Shown here piece after piece: positions 1 to 12,354 of a stretch of DNA of 64,000 nucleotides (the first letter of the stretch is position 1; each line of letters starts with the position of its first letter). The notes under the pieces are model-generated. The model had not been told where the DNA came from. It did not search any database and saw only the letters and a program-made list of their open reading frames with translations. The stretch comes from Sphagnum compactum (Eukaryota; Bryophyta; Sphagnopsida; Sphagnales). The DNA is taken from positions 14,256,875-14,320,874 of the forward strand of contig OZ234495.1 in assembly GCA_965153455.1 (NCBI GenBank), given 5' to 3'. A program made the position numbers and the translations under genes.

Positions 1-2230
1 AAGCTCCAACAAAGGTAAAATGGTGGGTATAAATTAATTTATGAAGCACGGATAATGGATGAAAATAGTGTTTGTTGGAAATAAGGTTTTCTTGCTTTTG
101 TTTCCTAGACTTCTTCCTTAGGTTTCTCAATTCTATTGATAGTAATTGAAGTTCCTATCCATCACAAACTCCATTATAGTTTTGTTGTTATGTTTTTCAT
201 GCACTTCTTTTTCATCATCATCATTTCAAGGAGCCTTTTTCCCTCAAAAATTCATGAAGTTCTCAAAGAAGGCAACAATAACATCGTAGTGATTGATTCA
301 TTGCATCTTGAAGCAACTCATTCTCCTCAAATTTGAAAGAAATCCTTTGAAAACTTAGAATAAAATAGACAACTAATTATGCATGCACAAAGTGCCACTA
401 TGCAACACAAGTAGTGGTTAGATGGCATGATTGTGTCTAATAACAAATGTCATCTCCACATTGGTTGACTCAACCAAAATTTATCCCAAAATCTTGCACA
501 GATGCATAGTATCTTCCCTATGGGAAGAGCCAACAAACAAACAATATTCCTTGATAGTAAGATGTGCAATCTAGTCTTTCCACTCTACCCATCAACAACT
601 TACCAACTTCATCATTAGCTTAGCTACATTTCTTGATCACGCACAAAGTGATGGTTGTGATATTGGGCAGGACATAAGAAAGCAGTTCTTGCCAGGTTTT
701 TTCTCAATACGTTTTCATGATAAAAAATGCATCTCTGGAATGTAAATAAATTGTACATGAATGAGCATTCTTTTTGTTGAAGAAATCGAAATCGTGCTTG
801 TATCTCTCTTTCCAAGTGTTCACTTTTACCTTATGCTTACAACCCCATTGCATTGTCCTGTTGTTTCAGGTGGGGAGGGTATTTAGTGGGTGGGTTTGCT
901 TTTTGAGGTTCTGCTCTTTGTGTTTATTCTGTGATATCCAAGCTGAACATTACCACCTTGAAGCTGAAACCATGTGAAACAAAAAAGAAAGTACTATAAG
1001 GGATGGAAAACAGTGTTGGATTTGTTGCTGTAAATTTCAATCCCGAGCAAAGACCCAATGAAGTGGGCAGGCTGGAACCCAAATGAATGATGTCTGAATT
1101 TACACTCCCACTTTTTCATTCTTGGGTGGTATTGGCGTAGAATCAATTATTTGTGGCAAAATTTCAAACTTGTGTGTTATCATTGATTTCCACGTTCCTT
1201 AGAATCTGAAAACACACAACACAGGGTGAAAGTAGAATCTGAGCAGCTGATACTTATTGCCTGAATCATCACAATAGAAAATAAATAAAGAGCTACTTCT
1301 CTTGATTAATCTAGCCTGTGGCCACCAGAACAGATCAGGAGCTGCGTGAGCCAAATGCAAGCATGTGAAGCCATTGTTGTGTGGTCTGACTCGCCAATCT
1401 CTCTTATTAGTTTTGCTACTTTGATTTGCCAAGATGATGAGAAGATTTGGAACTTGAAGCCTGGGAGAAATTTCCAGTGTTGGGTGGTTATCAGAAACAG
1501 GAACAGACCCTCAACGGTTATTGTGGTCCACCTACTTGACAAAATTGAGGGAAAAAAAAACCCTGCTCTTCAGTGATCATGGACCATCTGCAAACAGCAA
1601 ATTTGCAAGAGAATTCATAACTCTGGAGCTTTATTTCAAGGGAGAAATAAAGTTCCATGCCCAAGCCCAAGCATTGGACCCTTTTGTTTTGGCATTCTGG
1701 AAGAAAAGAACAGAACCAGCAATGGAAAACATGCTTGGTTTTTATCTGCTGAATATATAAGAAAAAACTTGCCACCTTCCCACTTTAGATTTGTTGAGAG
1801 AAGGAAGTGGTACAAGAAAAAACCATGAAAGGTTAAATTCAACATTAAAAATCACGAATGAATGTTCTGTTCAACATTGGTTCAATCTTATTTTATTTTC
1901 AAGAATGACATAAAAACAACAACACATGGTCACACATTTTCAACATTAAACTCAATTTACTCCATTGTCAAAAAAACCACTTCACAAAATTTTAATATTA
2001 ACTCAATTTTTGTGTCCTTCCAACATTTGTAGGAAAAACACATCACACATTTTCAACGTTAACTTAATTTATCTCTCTTTTCAAAATATGTCATATAAGC
2101 AAGCACTGATGATTACATGGAGTAGTAAGGCCCCTTGGGTACACTTGGAGTGGGTCATTTCAGTGCCATCAATCAATCGCCTATTCACACCCATGTGGAG
2201 CTCACACTCTTGTTGTGATTGTCCATTTTT
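1..2230. other. AT-rich stretch with no supported gene
   Basis: I see no convincing gene here. Open frames on both strands overlap between about 1200 and 1850 and contradict each other. None shows a recognisable domain or a splice pattern that links it to a neighbour. Confidence 0.5.
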
Positions 2231-2500
2231 TTAAGGATCGCCGAGACTTGGAGGTTCTTCAGGAGGATGATCCTTTGGATCAATGTAGTCGCTGAATCGA
2301 AGAAATCTTTGTAGCCGCTTCTTCTTCAGATTCTCCTCATCATCATCATCATCTTGCTTGTTCCCATACCTGCTGCTCTTCACTCCATCAATCCCTTCTT
2401 CTTCTTCCCCAGTTTTGGTCATATGCAGATCAGATGATTCTGATAATCTTCTTCTTCTGTGTTGCAGTTGGCTGCTACTTCTCTGCAGAACCCAGTACAT
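2231..2500 (-). CDS. Possible terminal exon of an unidentified gene
   Basis: A minus-strand frame ends at 2231 with a composition that looks coded rather than random. It has an Arg-rich stretch, an acidic run (EEEEG, then QDDDDDEEN), a basic patch (LKKKRLQRFLRF) and a proline/acid-rich tail ending PPEEPPSLGDP. A pyrimidine-rich tract ending in CAG near 2490 could be the acceptor that opens this exon. I could not join it to upstream exons: candidate minus-strand pieces at about 2746-2997 and 3175-3387 do not give one consistent reading frame, and the plus strand is open in part of the same DNA. No family is recognised, so no function is proposed. Confidence 0.25.
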   Translation of the reverse strand: MYWVLQRSSSQLQHRRRRLSESSDLHMTKTGEEEEGIDGVKSSRYGNKQDDDDDEENLKKKRLQRFLRFSDYIDPKDHPPEEPPSLGDP

Positions 2501-3174
2501 GTATGTATACATGTGTCCTATTATGCAATCACTCAGGAGGATGCAGGAGCTTAGCTCTAGAAATGTATTCTGAAGAACATCCTCAGCATGCTTCTAGCAT
2601 TGTATCCATTTTGCTGAGCCAAACCAAATTTATTGTGCAGCAGGGTCGCATACTCAACACTGCTGGGGATGCTCTTAGAAGTGCAGCTCAAGACTGAATC
2701 AGAATTGAAAGCTTCAGCTCGAGGATCCATGAAACTAGTCGACATTCAGCTTCTACGATCAATCATCGACACTAGACGAACTGTGGTTTCAAGAGTTTTG
2801 AGAGATTGTAAGACTATATATATATCAGAGGAAAATGGGTATGAAGAAAAATACACAACTGGTGTGATTGTGAGGTTCACCTCATGTGTCATAGCAGCTG
2901 CTGCTGCTGCTGTGTACTCGTGACCAAAATCAAGCTCAACAGCAGCGTTCTTCAGCTTCATCTTCGTTGTTTCCACAACAAAATCCTTGTCGATCATATC
3001 TGAAATTTTAAATACCAGCGCATGAGCAGTAGCTGATCATGTTCAGAACTAGTAGGAGATCACGGAAACCACAACTTATAAGACTGTGACTTGAGAATAT
3101 GGGCAAAAAGTTTGCAAAAAGAAAAACAAAAAACAAAACCACAGTTCAGTGATGAGATGAAGAGGAGGAAGAGT

Positions 3175-3387
3175 TCATGAGGAGCTAGCTGCAGGAGCTG
3201 GAGCAAAGAGCAAACCGGCAGTTCTTGCAGAATCGATCAGCATGATGCTTGAGCTGAATGCGACCACCATCATACTCAGTCCTAATCTAAGCACAAAATT
3301 ATCAATGCAGCTTGCGCCACTGATGATCATCATCATCGCCATTACAGTTTGTCTGTGATGAGCCGTCGTCCCACAACTGTTTTGCAA
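3175..3387 (-). other. Possible membrane-segment exon, unassigned
   Basis: The minus-strand frame carries two hydrophobic stretches (around VMAMMMIISGA and LGLSMMVVAFSSSIML) and ends in an Ala/Pro/Ser tail before a stop. It could be the last exon of a small membrane protein, but the start of the frame is not an ATG-led exon I can justify. The plus strand is also open across the same bases. Treat it as a hint only. Confidence 0.15.
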
Positions 3388-3738
3388 GCCCTCAAAATCA
3401 GCAGGATTTTGGAGATCGTCGACCTTCCCGCTCTTTCTTCTTATTTCACAAATCCTCCAGTAGTACTCCCTCCAGCTGCCTGCCTGCCTGCCTGCTGGCC
3501 TGCTGCAGCTTCAACTCCTGGGCAATGAAAACATTGCAGTCCTTTCTAATGGTATTTCTTCTGCAAGAACTGTAGCTTCGACAATGTCAGTCTGTCTACG
3601 CGGAAAAACACACTGTGAACACTAGTACTACATCAGAAGAAACTGTCTAAGTAGTGGGTGTTGTTACTTACGTGATGATGAAGAAAACGTTTTTGGCAGA
3701 TGATCAGCCTTGAAGAAGAAGAAGAAGAAGAAGCTTAG

Positions 3739-3770
3739 CTGTTGCTGTTGCTGCTGCTGCTGCTGCAGCA
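3739..3770. repeat. Trinucleotide repeat (GTT/GCT)n
   Basis: A run of GTT and GCT triplets, imperfect, next to a (GAA)n run at about 3712-3732. The open frames here (polyQ on one strand, polyF on another) come from the repeat and are not evidence for a gene. Confidence 0.7.
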
Positions 3771-4014
3771 GCTGATCAGTCTCGAGGTAGTATATTGTGA
3801 CAGCTGAAGAAAGGTGGGACAAATCTGCAACACAATCTCTGAAGGCCTGATCAGAAGAAGTCCGTTGAAAAACACAAACCAAAAACACAGCTTCTGAACA
3901 TTGGAGAAAACCCACAAGTTACAAAACAGACATGATCTGACACAACTCAGGACTCAAGGATCTGCTCCATCATGCACATGAGGTCAGCTGATTTGACAAG
4001 CTTGTGTGATGATT

Positions 4015-4345
4015 CTTCACTTGACCTGAAAAATCTTTCTGGCATGATTTGAAAAACCCTTCTTGACATGATCTGAAAAATCTTTCTGGCATCAGTTGAA
4101 AAACCCTTCAAGTGACATGATCTGAAAAATCTTTCTGGCGTAATTTTTTTGGGGCCAAGAAAAAAACACAAACAAAAAAAACCTAAAACAAACAAATACA
4201 AAACACCACCTTCTTGACATGATCTGAAATTTTTCTGGCATGCTTTGAAAAACCCTCCTTGTAGTGATGTGAAAACTTTTTGGGCATGAGTTGAAGAAGA
4301 CTTCTTCTGGAAAATCATAATTTGGTAAACTTTTTGGCTTGATTT
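4015..4345. repeat. Degenerate tandem repeat, about 58-bp unit
   Basis: Phrases such as GACATGATCTGAAAAATCTT and TTTCTGGCATGATTTGAAAA recur several times, alternating 'ctgaaaaatctttctggc' with 'ttgaaaaacccttc'. A poly-purine insertion near 4145-4200 interrupts the array. The 136-codon frame on the minus strand is made of this repeat, which is why its peptide repeats RFFRSC-like phrases. Confidence 0.7.
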
Positions 4346-4999
4346 GGAAAACTTCACTCTATAGATATGATTTTCAAATACTGTTGCTTTGATATGATTT
4401 TCAAATACAGTTTGCTTTGGTACGATTGTTTGAAATTTTTAGACATCTCTTGAACTATTTCAGCCATCTGGTATCCATCCACATGAAAACTTGAATTTAA
4501 TTGTAAGTTTTACTGATGTGATCTCACAGCAACAAAAAATAACATTGGGTGCCTTTCGATTCTAGACTAATCCAAAACTCTAGACAGTTTGTACATGTCT
4601 GTTTTTTTTGTGTAAGAGGGGCATGTTGCGTACAGAGATCATCATGTTGACTGGTATAGTCTTCTTCCGCAGACCCAGTGTTTTTTTTTTAGCTCATTGC
4701 TAACAAGATTTGGTTTTGGGTTCTCTTACTATCCTCGTACTGTTTTGTGGCTGCCTGTTTTTTTTACTCCGCATCTTCCATAAGTTTGTTTGCAGAAAGA
4801 AATCCTTACACCCATGACCTAAAGTAGGATCCAAAGTTCAAACCCAAATCTTGAATCAGCTCCTAAATTCAATGAAGTTAGTCACTGATGTTGAGTTTTA
4901 AGCTTAAGTAAATTTTCTTTGGAGATCTGCAGCTTTTACATACATCACAATGCAATAAATAGCATCCAAAGCATGCTGTAATAATAAGTATGAAAGATC

Positions 5000-5067
5000 G
5001 GCCACAGTGAACCAGCACCCACCAGCAAGTGGATGATGCGCCGGCGGGTGCTGGTTCACTGTGGCTA
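5000..5067. mobile_element. 68-bp fold-back element with 8-bp flanking repeats
   Basis: A perfect 20-bp inverted repeat, with arms at 5001-5020 (GCCACAGTGAACCAGCACCC) and 5046-5065, encloses a 25-bp spacer. The 8-mer GAAAGATC stands directly on both sides, at 4992-4999 and 5068-5075, as a target-site duplication would. An 8-bp duplication is typical of the hAT superfamily, so a tiny non-autonomous hAT-type element is a fair guess. It has no coding capacity. A decayed relative of its right half lies at about 9455-9490. Confidence 0.65.
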
Positions 5068-5421
5068 GAAAGATCATATTCTACCAATGAGAACTATAAT
5101 ACTTAATAGGATTCTTAAAAGTTTTTCTACTTTCCTCTGAACTTATAACCCAATTTGGCTAGTTTTCCTCTTGTGAATGATTGCCAATGTGATTACATCA
5201 CAAAATTGCAAAAAATTAAAAATTAAAATCCTGCATAGGACCATAGTAATAGTACCTACTATGGAATCGTGTTTAATTGAGTTGTCTGGATTATATGACA
5301 ATTTCCTGGGCAAAATTGTCATTACTTAGAAGAATGCACATGGGACCAACCTCCAGGCTATGGGCACCTGAAAGAGAGCAAGCAAGCAGTTGTCGCCATA
5401 GCTACCGAACTTTGCTTGTGA

Positions 5422-5501
5422 CAGATGCCCATAAGTGAAATTGGACCTACCTGACCAAACCCAGATGCCCATAAGTGAAATTGGACCTACCCGACCAAAC
5501 C
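5422..5501. repeat. 40-bp tandem duplication
   Basis: Two adjacent copies of a 40-bp block beginning CAGATGCCCATAAGTGAAAT. They differ at one base (ctgacc versus ccgacc), so the duplication is recent. Confidence 0.85.
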
Positions 5502-5765
5502 AAACTTCAGCAAGTAGTCGGGCTTGCCAGAGTTAAGAAAGCTAATTAATGATCGAATCCCATCAGTTGAATTCCATAACCGACCTAAACCAACCAGAAT
5601 TAAGAATGGAAATGTGGGTTGTGCCTGGCCTTTTCGATTCTTAGTATCCAACGGAGTTGGATGAGAACCTCTTCATACTGCGTACTGCAGTGAACCCAAG
5701 ATTTATGTTGGGATGTACAGAACTGCTGCCCTAAAATTGAAAGCCTGAAGTATGGAACGGACCAG

Positions 5766-5789
5766 TTTAGGGTTTAGGGTTTAGGGTTA
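5766..5789 (+). repeat. Interstitial telomere-like repeat (TTTAGGG)3
   Basis: Three units of the plant telomere heptamer TTTAGGG sit inside otherwise unique sequence. A 21-bp direct duplication (ATGGAGGGTGTTGAATAG type) follows at about 5802-5840. Confidence 0.85.
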
Positions 5790-6889
5790 GTGTACTATTA
5801 GATGGAGGGTGTTGAATAGATATGGAGGGTGTTGAATAGGCCTTGAGTGTAAGTGTGCAAAAAAAATTGTTATTGCCAATGAAATTGCTGGATTTGATGG
5901 TTTGAATTATTTGTCTTGGTTTATATTGAGCAAACCCGCAACTAAATGTGTAGTGGGGTTTGAAAGGTTTGTGAGAATTTTAAAGAACCAATGGAAATGG
6001 TAAAAAAGAGATCATTATTTTCAATGTTTAGCACACTGTGGCCTTGCCATTCACATTAAAAAGTATCTTAAAGCAAAACTCAAATATGGAATTACGGAAG
6101 AATTATGGAAACTCAAATATTTCACCATGCAAAAATAAATATAATCTTCAATTAAAATCCTCTAAAAGAAACCAAAACCCTTCAAGATATTATAACTCCA
6201 TAATAACTAATATCTCAAGTTTCAACACAAGCCAAGATATCAACTTTCAAAAAGCCTCATATAAAAAAAATAGACCTATTGCGTAGGGGCCAAAATCCAT
6301 TAAGCTACTATATACTCTATAATGAATCTAAACACAATATCCTTCTTGCCTTGGTAGTAGGCAAGGCCAATCAAGTTGTGTTTGGTGGTCTGGAATTTTG
6401 TTTTCTTAGTTGTCTTGAGTAAAGAAAGAGTTCAATGTGTTGAACCCAGCTATTCATATTCACAGAACAAGTTGTTGCACATCACTTATGCACTTTGTTC
6501 AAAAGAAAGAATTGACCGGGCATATGGGACCAATGCCTGACACAATTCTCAAATAATGAAAGAACCAGTTTCAAATATTGCATGTAGAATGTTAAGGAGA
6601 TTTGGAATTCGAACTAACTTTTGACAAAACCTCAAATGATAGACAAATGAACGATTATGAAAGGTTTGCAACAAAGTTTGGATCACATAAACGTAGTGTT
6701 CTTTCTTTTTGGGTGCAAAAATTTCACATAATTTCAATCCAAAAAGGGTTTTGTAACACTCTAGGAATTTTTTAAAAAGCTAAGGAAAAATGCATTTTTT
6801 GGCCATATTTTTTGCCAATGATTCATTATATGGCAACCACTTGCATGATCAATAGTGAGGAATAGTTGCATCCAAACATGACACTCTTA

Positions 6890-7290
6890 TAGGTTAATTC
6901 AGCATGAATTATTATAGGTTATTTTATCATAAGTTATTACAGGTTATCTATTTTAAGCTCTTTTTGGTTATTATAAGTTATTTCACCCTAGCCTATTCTA
7001 AGTTGTTCCACCATAACATATTTTTAGTTATTGTACTTTAAGTTATTTTCAATTATTTTAAGTTATTTTTAATTATTCTAAGCTATTCCATCATAAGTTA
7101 TTTTAAGTTGTTTTATGCCATGGTTATTTTCAACTATTTTAAATTATTTTAACCTAGGTTATTATTAATTATTTTAAGGTATTCCACCTTAAGCCATTCT
7201 AACCTATTTTTAAATATTTTACCTTATGTTATTTCAACTATTTTACTTTAAACTATTATAAGTTATACCCTAAGCTATTTCAAAAAATTG
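6890..7290. repeat. Degenerate TTATTTTAAG array
   Basis: Some 400 bp are built from variants of a 10-20 bp motif such as TAAGTTATTTTAAG, AGGTTATTT and AAGCTATTCCA. The units are strongly diverged, so this is an old simple-sequence array. No gene is present. Confidence 0.7.
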
Positions 7291-9039
7291 AATTTAATTT
7301 TTTTCAAAAACCCAAAACTAATACTTGTTTAAATTTTTTTCAAATACCTAAAATTGGTAATTTTTATTTTCATATTTTTCCAAATTTCAAATTCAATCAT
7401 TATTATTAAAATATAAGTTGTGATTTAAATTGTTACTTCAATTTGGACAAAAAGCTTTGTAGCACCATCCAACCTCCCAAAATGATTTTATTTTTGAAAA
7501 TTAATGGATCAAATTGACACCCTTATAACTACCTCCACCATCTGCTTGATTTGGGACAATTTACCATGTGGCACATGACATTAGTGATGACAAAAATAGT
7601 TTTAGTGAAGGATATCCTTTTGAAGAGCAATAACACGTATAATTGTTTCTTTTATAGTGATGCATTAATTATGGGATTTTGTGGATTCCCATGCATTTTT
7701 TTATTACTTCACACCTATATACAATTTCCTATTTTCTATCGTTGTGATTGTAAACGATATATAATCTTAGTGTATCTTAACATTCATTTTCACATAAGAA
7801 AAAAAAAGTTTGTATCAAATGAGTTTAATGCAATGTTCCCATCACCATTTACAAGTTTGTGTAACAAATGAAGGTATTACAAATGCTTTTAGCGTGTCAT
7901 ATTTAGTTTGTAGAAAAAAATGAGGATATTGCCTTTGTAATAACATTATGCCATTTTCAATAACAATTGTAATACCTTCAATTCTTCACACCATTTTAGA
8001 TCTTTATTCATGGTGAAAGCAAATTATGCAGTTGGGGGGGGGGGGGGAGGGATTTGGGCAAGAAATTGTACTCCATTTTTGGTACATTTTGTATTATTTT
8101 GGGGTAGTTTTAAAAAAAAAATTCATTTAGCATTTTGATAAACATATAAAATGGATTTTGATACAAAGGCCTCCAACATAATTTGTATTATATTTCAAAT
8201 TGAATTTTTTTTTTCAATAATTTTTTTTTTTTCAACACACTTATGTTTGTTTAAATGAAAAACTTGTCCATATGTTTTTTGTGAAATCACATGAATCAAA
8301 ATTTCAATTATAACTAAAAGGATACAATCAATTCATATTCAGTATAAAACTAAATATTTCATCAAGTTTTGCAATTATTTGAATAATTTTTAGAATATAT
8401 TTGCAATTTGCAATATATTGTTATAGGTTTTATTTTCTCACAAATATACTTTACAATCATTTAATATTAATCAAAAAATGTAATTTTCTTCTACAATTGC
8501 ATTATTTGACAATTGAACTATCTTACTTTGAGTATAATATTGGTTGGGTGGAAGTTGAAAGTTGTATAGTTTTTAAAAGAAATATTTGTGAGAACATTTT
8601 TTGACCACTATAGTGTGTTTTCACCCTTCATGCAATATTCATAATATATTTTTACATCATTTCGTGCTATTTTGAAAATTTTAAACTTGTTTTTTTAGTT
8701 TTCCATTTGATATTAAAATTTGTAAAAAATAGCAATGAAGGTATTGTATTTTGCAAACTACCATTGCTTTAACATTGCAATACTTATATCTAATATATAC
8801 CCAAAAATGATTATCCACCAAATGGACTTAAACTGAGGGATTAATGGTTTAAGGTTCAATATCACATTTTTGGATGTATTCCAAATTACAATATATCTTT
8901 GGGCACCCATTGCAAAATTTGATTCAAGGTTAACCTTTTATTTATCATTGGAGGCTAAAAGGTAGCTTAAAACAAAGTTTTTGTAATAATTACATTTGTT
9001 AACATCAACATTAGGTCTTTTTTTGGCATCGGTAGGTTT

Positions 9040-9250
9040 AGTTCATTGGTAGTCCATAGGAGGTAGATAGGTGGGCCCATGTAGGTAGGGCCATGTTAGT
9101 GGGTACGAAGTAGGTATGTGGGGGGGGGGGGGGGGATATATAGGTACATATTTTTCCTTTGTGCGATATTTTCATCTTGGATGACAACATCCCTTACTTG
9201 GTGAATCGGTAAGTAGGTGCAAGTAGGTCATTTTAGGCAAGTAGATAAGT
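9040..9250 (+). repeat. GTAGGTA-rich array with G16 run
   Basis: Repeated GTAGGTA, AGTAGGT and TAGGTGG words are interrupted by a run of 16 G at about 9120-9135. Related arrays lie at 50340-50560 and 52330-52505 (as TACCTAC) and at 51430-51620 (as GTAGGTA). Confidence 0.65.
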
Positions 9251-9947
9251 CATAATATAAGTTAGGGCAAGTGCCCTTTTAGTTGATAGGTAAGGAAAAG
9301 AAAGAAGGGGAACAAATAGGAAATGTTTTTTTGGAAATATAAGTAGATGTAAATATAATATTTAAATAGAAAAAGTATCCTAACTAGGGATGAATCGCTA
9401 GAGACAAGGACCCAATGAAAAAACATTCCATGTCCACTTAGCATGCATCCAAAATGGTGCATTGGTGGGTGTTGGTTCATTATGGTCGGTGTGAAGTGGG
9501 AACAAAATATGGGACATGAATATGTAGAACATCCCCTTACGGGATCCTGACCTACTGTAAAAATTTAGTAGAAATTTTAAATAATTGTGATACATTTGAG
9601 AAGAAGAGGGCATATTGTGTAAAGTGCCATCCTCAATTGGAGCAAAAACTTTACTAAAGGTAAAGCATCCTCCACATACACTACCAAAATGCTACTAGTT
9701 ATTTTTTACTCATAGAAAAAGGGGTTAGAGAAATTTAAAAAGTAATTTAAATTTATTTTTTAAATAGGCCTACACTAGGGCCTCTTCTAGGGAAGGCCTA
9801 CTCCTAGGAGCCTCTTCTAATTTTAATTTTCAACCTAGTGGGCCCAGGGGCTTCAAACCTCAAATTAAAGAAGGCCCTAGGGAGTGAGACTTGCTACACA
9901 CTATCACACTACACTATACGGCTACACACTATCATTGCTATAAAAGA

Positions 9948-10048
9948 GGAGGGATCTTATGCCTACTATTTGAGAGTGGGAATTAGGAGCTTATGCTTAT
10001 GAGGTCCCTCCCATCATCTTAAATAGTAGGTGTAAGATTCCTCCCATT
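9948..10048. repeat. Imperfect inverted repeat (hairpin)
   Basis: The left arm near 9948-9982 contains GGATCTTATGCCTACTATTT. The right arm near 10013-10048 is its near complement (AAATAGTAGGTGTAAGATTC). The spacer is about 30 bp. This could be a small MITE or a transcribed hairpin, and there is no evidence for expression. Confidence 0.55.
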
Positions 10049-10453
10049 CCCACCACGTCGTGTATGTAAGGTTCACCTCATGCTTTATAGTGGGTGTAAG
10101 GGCCAAAGGTGAGGAGACGACATTTTCAATACGTTGCAAGGTACTCACTCACCCACCACCTTTTCCTAGGCCCCTTATTTTTGGAATGCCAATAGAGTGG
10201 GACTTTACCCTACTACACCAAAAAAAAAACATTTGTTCATTCACCCGCGATCAATGTTGCTATGTTTTAATAGGGATGCAAATGCAATTTTGTCACTTGC
10301 ATGTGAAGCTCTTTGTATGAGCATTGCACTTCAGTAGCTTGGTAGGCAAATGTATATGTATATATATATATAAGGCCAATGTAAATATTTGTCAAATACA
10401 CTTACATGCCCCATCTGTGTAAATGTTTTGTGGAGTGTAAGTGTAAATATTAA

Positions 10454-10825
10454 AATTATCTGTAAAGTTCGCCTTGACTTTGGGCCTCCTTTTAACCCCA
10501 ACCCTTCGTTCAGGGGTATCCATAAAGTAAGGAAATTTGATTAATCTGGGAATGAAATGCTGAGGAAAATCAGCAATGCACAAGGTTCAAGACTAATTAT
10601 AGTAGCTGTACAAGTAGGAGCAGTGAAAATATATGCAGCAACAGTGGAGGCGCTAAAGAAAAAGGAAAGACAGGGTGAAACTCAGTTCAACGTAAAAACT
10701 GAGGTACCCCCCCCCCCCCCCGCACCCTTGAATGCTAATGTTTTTTTTTTTTTTTTTTTTTTCAATCTCACCCTATTTATGATCAAACTCAGGGTTGTGT
10801 TGTTTTCCTTACTTTAAAAATAATT
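10454..10825 (+). mobile_element. MITE-like element, family A, copy 1
   Basis: About 372 bp homologous to the block at 54723-55108. Shared words in the same order include CTGTAAAGT, TTTGGGCCTCCT, AAAGTAAGGAAATTT, GAAATGCTGA, GCACAAGGTTC, TAGGAGCAGTGAAAATAT, GAAACTCAG and AATGCTAATG. The ends form a terminal inverted repeat: AATTATCTGTAAAGT at the left, and its decayed complement ACTTTAAAAATAATT at the right. The copy includes a C15 run (10707-10721) and a long T-run (about 10741-10762). No coding capacity is seen. The superfamily is not assigned. Confidence 0.7.
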
Positions 10826-12316
10826 TTATTATTATATCTTTAATGACCAGACCTTCTTGCAAAGTCATATGCATTAGTTGTGGGTGTATAAAATTTAGAT
10901 GTTTTTTTAAAATGTTTTTTGCAATGGCCCATTTAGTTGGCTTATCTTCCAAAAGATTACGAAACATCCCCTCCTCAAGTAAAAATCACGATTTCTATAT
11001 TGTTATATATTTACATTGTTTTATCAAACTGCATGCATAAAACTATATAAAATATATTTATTTTTACACTTACACTGTTTTATGCGGCATAAAATAAATT
11101 TACACAATTTTACACTTACTCGGAGTGTACGTCCCAAACCATTTACACGCACGACACTAATTGGCACCAACTACCTATTCATCGAGGCACTTATTCTATT
11201 TCATATTAATTAGTTGGGGGTGGTTCACAAGTCCAACTTTTTTTTTTTTTGGTGTGGCAATGAGCCAATTTGATTGGCCCATCACAAAAAAAAGTTGAAA
11301 CTACTTAGGGTCTCCCAAATGGAAGATTCTATGGAAACATGGAGTGCTTTCCCCCTTTGGCCCAGCTATATAGGTGAGAAGGGGAGGACTTTGCGCAAAA
11401 CATATGGGATTAAAGCGAGGTGATATTGGGAACGCCCTTGGGGAACACATTGGGAACTTGAAGGGAACAAAGGAAAAATGAAAATAATCCGCGGATTATC
11501 ACATAATGGTACTTATTAACCACTAGGTATAATAATACAACATTTTTTCCCCCACATTGTTACCTTCTTCCCAAAGCTTGTTTGCTAATTTGCTTCAAAA
11601 TTTCCTAGGAAACTCTTGTGTAGCCCATACTCATGTCTAACCTTAGTTTTCAATTGCTTCAAAACTTGAACTTTCATATTCAAGTCTAAACTACAAACTC
11701 AATTTAGTTTCTATTTAATGCCTGAACTTAATCCACATTATTGTTTACAAAGCATTATTATTATATTACTGTTGGTGGATCTGCTTCAAGTCATGTTCAA
11801 TTTCCATAGGTGAAGAAGAAGAAGAAGTTGAGCTTGAAATTCCATACATTTTCAATGGTCAAGAAATTCTCAAATTTGTATTGCAAATTGCATGCATTGT
11901 GTCATATAAATCAATCTCAAAGTTGAAATAAAATTTCTTGAGTTTTCTTATGGTCTTGATAAGCTGGTTTGAATTTTAGCAACCAGAAGAGCTGCACCAA
12001 TTTAACATAAGCAAATTTAGATGAGTATTAACTATTAACTTACATCACAAGGCAAACAATAATGTTGATTTAGATTTTGGGTTCAACCCAATGTTGGGTT
12101 GGGTCCAATATATAGGCCTACACTTGATATCAACACTAGTATAATAATGACCCAACCAAGCTAGTCTTGCCTTAGGTAGAGACTTGAGATAATATCAAGT
12201 ATATACATGCCTTATACCAATTACACAATATCGGGTTTATACTTTATATTAATATTGTTGGGAGATTTTTTTATTTTTATAGGAAAAAAATTAGAAAAAA
12301 ATAAATTTAAAATAAA

Positions 12317-12319
<3 letters not shown>

Positions 12320-12351
<32 letters not shown>
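12320..12351. repeat. (AT)n microsatellite
   Basis: An uninterrupted AT dinucleotide run of about 16 units in an AT-rich spacer. Confidence 0.9.

Positions 12352-12354
<3 letters not shown>

Larger units (their letters stand above)
5840..9900. other. Gene-poor AT-rich region
   Basis: About 4 kb of AT-rich DNA with no frame that shows a domain or exon structure. It holds the repeats listed separately (TAAGTTATT array, G-runs, GTAGGTA array). A weak inverted pair (GAAGGTATTACAA near 7870 and its complement near 7966-7981, about 110 bp apart) may be another small MITE remnant. Confidence 0.5.

Noticed and set aside
3947-4357. 136-codon minus-strand frame
   Set aside because: It is composed of the degenerate 58-bp repeat, broken by a poly-purine stretch.
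4800-4850. B-box-like word AGTTCAAACCC, possible tRNA or SINE
   Set aside because: No A box at the right distance and no cloverleaf.
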